DNA of 64,000 nt from positions 434,001 to 498,000 of the forward strand of contig CAUJRU010000141.1 of the NCBI GenBank assembly GCA_963277665.1, given 5' to 3'. The stretch comes from Viscum album (Eukaryota > Streptophyta > Magnoliopsida > Santalales > Viscaceae). This document shows, piece by piece, positions 59,999-64,000 of this stretch. Position numbers and translations under genes: made by a program. The notes beneath the pieces were generated by a model, which saw only the letters and a program-made list of their open reading frames with translations, was not told the origin of the DNA and searched no databases. Numbering within the stretch: the first letter of the stretch is position 1; the number at the start of each line of letters is the position of its first letter.

Positions 59999-62900
59999 TT
60001 GTCATGACAGCGGGAATTAATTATTAAATTAATTAATGTGACTTATATGTTTTGAATTTTGTAAAACGGACTTCATTTTTGAATTCAGAATATCAAATAT
60101 AGCTTAGGGTGAATTTTTGGGATTTTTCTGAAAAACTTCAATTTTTGATGAATAGTGAAACCACTAAGTGGTACTTATAAAAACTGATTTTCCCTTTAAA
60201 TGAAATTTTGCCATCATTGTGTTTTGATTTTCAAAAATCCGACATACATGGTTGTCATTAAGGAGTAAAATGTGGTTCAATGAGATTAAAAGAATTTTTT
60301 GGTGAATAGTAACTTATTAAGTTTTTAATCACGATTAGAGGTAATTAGTGTAGCTTAAGGTAAAAATGATATTATAAGAATGTGAAAACACCATGACACT
60401 TGTCCTACACCTATTGGTTGTATCATGTCCGACCAAGACAAGCCATGGGTCAACTTGGGGACCCCATGGATCCACTTTGGTTGGGAAATGACATAAATAA
60501 CATTTTATTTAATGTAAAAGTAAAATTGACACAAACATGATATGTTTTACTAAAACAATTTTTAAGTGGGTTTATACAAGTCATCTTTTTTATTATAAAT
60601 ATTAATTGGAAAGCTAAAAAGATTTCCTACATCATAGTATTTTTTTATAATTTTTAGACATTAAATAAATTAAATTATTTATGACATAATAATGATGCAG
60701 CGATGACATCATTATTTGACGATTTAAATAAAATGGAAAGATAATGTAAAATATATGAACTACACATGTCCAAAACTTATTGGATGATTGGATTTCGAAG
60801 CCTTATCACCTTATCCACGAATTATATCAATGTGGGACCTTTTGAAACCGAAACACATTTTCAAATAAAGTAATATTTCTTTACTTTCCAAAAGTACCCC
60901 ACCTCTACCTCATTTAACACACTCCTCAAGCCTTTGGCTCGGCCAACCCCTGCCCATTTACTCTCTACACATCACTATCCTCATCCTAGAGGATTCCCTT
61001 TGGGAATAATCCTTTCAAAGGAAGCCTTTAGGCTCAAATCAAAAGGAGTTACACTTTTAAAGGTAATTCATTCTCTCATGTTCATTTGTTTTATTTTGAT
61101 TCTCCAACCCCCTAAAATCTTTTTATTTACTTCTTTTGTAACAACACCAGTATCTTCAATATACTAGGATGTTGTTATAAGATTTATTCGAGCTACACTC
61201 TCACACAACTACATCAAATGGTTAAATAACATACGGTTTCTGTGGATGGTGAAATTCTGCCTCCCGAAACGATGATTGTTCAATACTCATTTAACACCTT
61301 CAAAGGTGGCCATTATGATGTCACTATTTTATATATGATATATAATATGTTTATTTTTTATTTATGCTTCTGTATTTTTCATTTTTGTCTTACCTTTATG
61401 GCTTCCATTATGGGTATACGCGATATCTTCATTTAAGGAAGTGCGGACTACCGCCCCCTCAAAGTGATTTTATTCGTTAAATACCATATGTGGGATGTAT
61501 AAAGGATGGAAATATGATATTATATATGATATTATACTGGAATTATAATATACATTTATATCATTCCGTTCTATAAAATACGAAATAGAAATGAAAGTAG
61601 CGTTCAGGCGTACGTACGGCTTACCGTCTCCATGAACGGTGCATTTCATTTCTTACCTCTAAATGATTATGTAATGTTATAAATTCATGCGTGTACTGGA
61701 TATATATGACATATATGATATCTACATAATGAATACAATTCTGGATATAATAAACATTTGGCCACATGAACAACATGTAATTGTAAGAAGTCCACTTTCG
61801 ACTTAAGAACCAAATATCGGCAAAACAAATATTATTAACTTAAATGATTACATAATGTTTATGACATGAAAATAAGTGATATAAAAGGAATAATAAGCTT
61901 GAAAAAGGGTTCTTAATCAAGTAGAAATTAACTCAAGTTTATTATTCAGGAGATTAAAGAACGATCGAGTCAAGTCGAACCCGAGGTAAGGGATCCTACA
62001 ACTCTCTTTCTTTTTAAGTACACTCTTTTATGTCATTTATTTTAAGCTCATCTTTCTTATGATTGGGATGTTCTTTTATATTAAATTTACTGTAATTTTT
62101 ATGATCATGTGATGAGAGACCCTATTATCTCTCATCAATCAATTTTGGAAGTTCTGAGTGGCGCTGTTAGGCTGCCGAACTTTCGTAAGAGATCTAACCT
62201 CTCTCTTTCTTTTTAAGTACTCTCCTTTATGTCACTTCTTTTAAACTCCTCCTTGCAATGTTGGGGGATTTTCTTTTATATTCCACTTTCTGTAAATTAT
62301 ATTGTAATATGATGGGATACTCTATTTTATCTCATCAATCCATATTCGGAAGTTTTATGTGGCGCCGTTAGGCTGCTGAGTTTTCGTAAGGGATTTTTCA
62401 TCTCACTTTTATTCCCGTGAGATTTATGCTACATTTGCCACAAATTCCATTGAGTGGAGTATGTACTTCCCATTATTCTACTCTTTGTGTAATATACTTT
62501 CGTTTATGAGTATTTACATCAATGATCTATTGTCCTTCTTTCATGGGGTGTATGTTTTGAAAGATACCCAAGTCGGTAAGGGAACCTTTCACCCTCCTCT
62601 TTTTTAAAAGACTTCTTTTGTTGGGTATTTTAATTTACATATTTTTATGTTGGGATATGTTCTCATATATCCTTATTGATGTAAATTTTATGTCCAAGTG
62701 ATGAGATACACTTTTTATCTCTCATCAACTCATTTTGATGTGACGCCGTTAGGCTGTCAAGGGAACTTCTTAACCCAATTTCGATTTCTTTGGGTTCAAC
62801 ATGTAGTCATTGAATATGTCATCCATTTAATATGTGTGAATGACCTTTTATTGTTTTACACTTAATATCCACTTATATTGGGTGTATTTATATTTGTCAC

Positions 62901-64000
62901 ACATATTTTGAGATTGATTTTTCCTTAATTTAAGGATACCTTCTTTATAAGGGATTTCATCACATTTGACATTTCTATTGAGGGTTCATTGTTGTTATGC
63001 ACCAATTCACTCTTATATGGTGTATATACTGTCCTTTGGAGTATTATATCATGAATCCTTTTATTCTCATGATATTATAAAGTTCTGACTAAATGTTATT
63101 CCTCGATTATTGTATCCAAGTGTCTCTAATTTTGGTAAAACCACTTTAACCAAAATATCGTTTTAAATGTTTTAATTATTTGTTCTTATTAATATCCATG
63201 TTTTCAAAATGGTTTTAAGGATTTATTTATATGGATATTAATGGTTTAAAATGTTAAAAGCTTCAAGGTGGTATGGGAAACTTTGATTCAAAAATCTCTT
63301 TATTAAATGTTTTAAATGGTTTTGGAAATGGTTTCTTTTTGAATGGATTCATTATTTCAATATCCTAAAATGTTATATTGTGATTGAAATGTGGAAATAT
63401 AATGTTTCCTTTATTCATGTTTTATGTGATATGATTATGTTATGGTTATTGGGAATTGTTATGAAGAACGGGTGGTTTCGTGATAAACTAAGGGCGGGTG
63501 AGCCCGTAATAGCTCTCCAATGCATTGGGTAATGCGAAGGAGTGAAACGTTAAGGTTTCTCCGAAGAGATTTAGGGAATATACTGTGATGGGTATTCCGA
63601 ACGTAACCAATAGGGTTACTCCCTATGTAAGAATGTTATTAATGCCTCAAGTTACCTTTATGTCTTATGTTTTCTATGATTTATTCATGGTTTGATGAGG
63701 TATGTTAAAGTGCCTATGTTTTATGGGTAAAGTATGATTTCATTCTTATGTATATATGAACTCATGTTTCCTTTCCTTATTTTTATAACCCTTACTGAGC
63801 TTTTTATGCTCATCCCAAGTTTTTGAAATGTTTTTCACAGGTCAAGGGAAAGGTACATGATGTGATGATAGTGTCAAGGATGTGTCAAGAAAGAATCCAT
63901 GTTTTATTTTCAATATGTTTCCGTTGATGGGAAGAATGAATACTGTCTTTTTTGTAACCACTTTGTTTAAATGTGGAATGTAATGCAAGTTTCATGATCT
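59999..64000 (+). repeat. Family B LTR, 5'-truncated, runs off right edge
   Basis: Starts in the LTR at TTTGTCATGACAGCGGG (about 700 bp from a normal LTR start) and continues through the leader, modules, hairpin (63262-63286) and hairpin block (63490-63630) to close to the LTR end. The TATA box has been deleted at 60900/60901, and the micro-ORF has a stop at its fourth codon (ATG 61218). Confidence 0.9.

Overview
This window looks like heterochromatic DNA from a flowering plant, probably a eudicot. It is AT-rich and, as far as I can see, contains no host gene. Almost every base belongs to long terminal repeats (LTRs) or internal regions of Ty3/gypsy retrotransposons. The pol proteins carry a Gag with CCHC knuckles, a DSG protease, an FIDD reverse transcriptase, RNase H, a DD35E integrase, a GPY module and a C-terminal chromodomain-like tail. 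Together with the PBS matching initiator Met-tRNA (TGGTATCAGAGG), this points to chromoviruses of the Tekay/Del type. The species cannot be named from the sequence.

Three LTR families are present; the names are mine. Family A has LTRs of about 3.56 kb and a 4.67 kb internal region with one Gag-Pol frame of about 1,495 codons; all copies here are broken. Family B has LTRs of about 4.82 kb and a short internal region (1.7-2.3 kb) that keeps only a zinc-knuckle gag remnant plus a tRNA-like (SINE-like) insert; it looks like a non-autonomous partner of A. Family C is represented by one LTR-like piece of 3.8 kb.

Layout: 1-10658, family B on the minus strand as internal/LTR/internal/truncated LTR, sharing the LTR between two internal regions. 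10664-13418, a truncated minus-strand A LTR. 13419-17209, the C LTR piece. 17210-42683, a plus-strand tandem array LTR-internal-LTR-internal-LTR-internal-LTR(truncated) of family A, with three internal regions joined by single shared LTRs. 42684-49062, inverted and duplicated A and B LTR fragments forming a large fold-back. 49063-59194, a plus-strand B copy (LTR, internal, LTR). 59195-59998, an inverted A LTR scrap. 59999-64000, another B LTR running off the window.

The most interesting signals are: (i) head-to-tail arrays with shared LTRs in both A and B; (ii) LTRs of A, B and C that share one plan, a TATA box, a GC-richer leader, a 5' splice site and, 1.7-2.8 kb later, a 3' splice site just before the LTR end, suggesting an intron lying inside the LTR; (iii) conserved hairpin blocks in that predicted intron, including a stem-loop with compensatory changes shared by B and C; (iv) tandem modules of about 200 bp in the B LTR, each opening with GTAAG; and (v) a 35-codon sense micro-ORF kept in A and B LTRs. 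Whether any of these is functional is inference; the sequence patterns themselves are visible.
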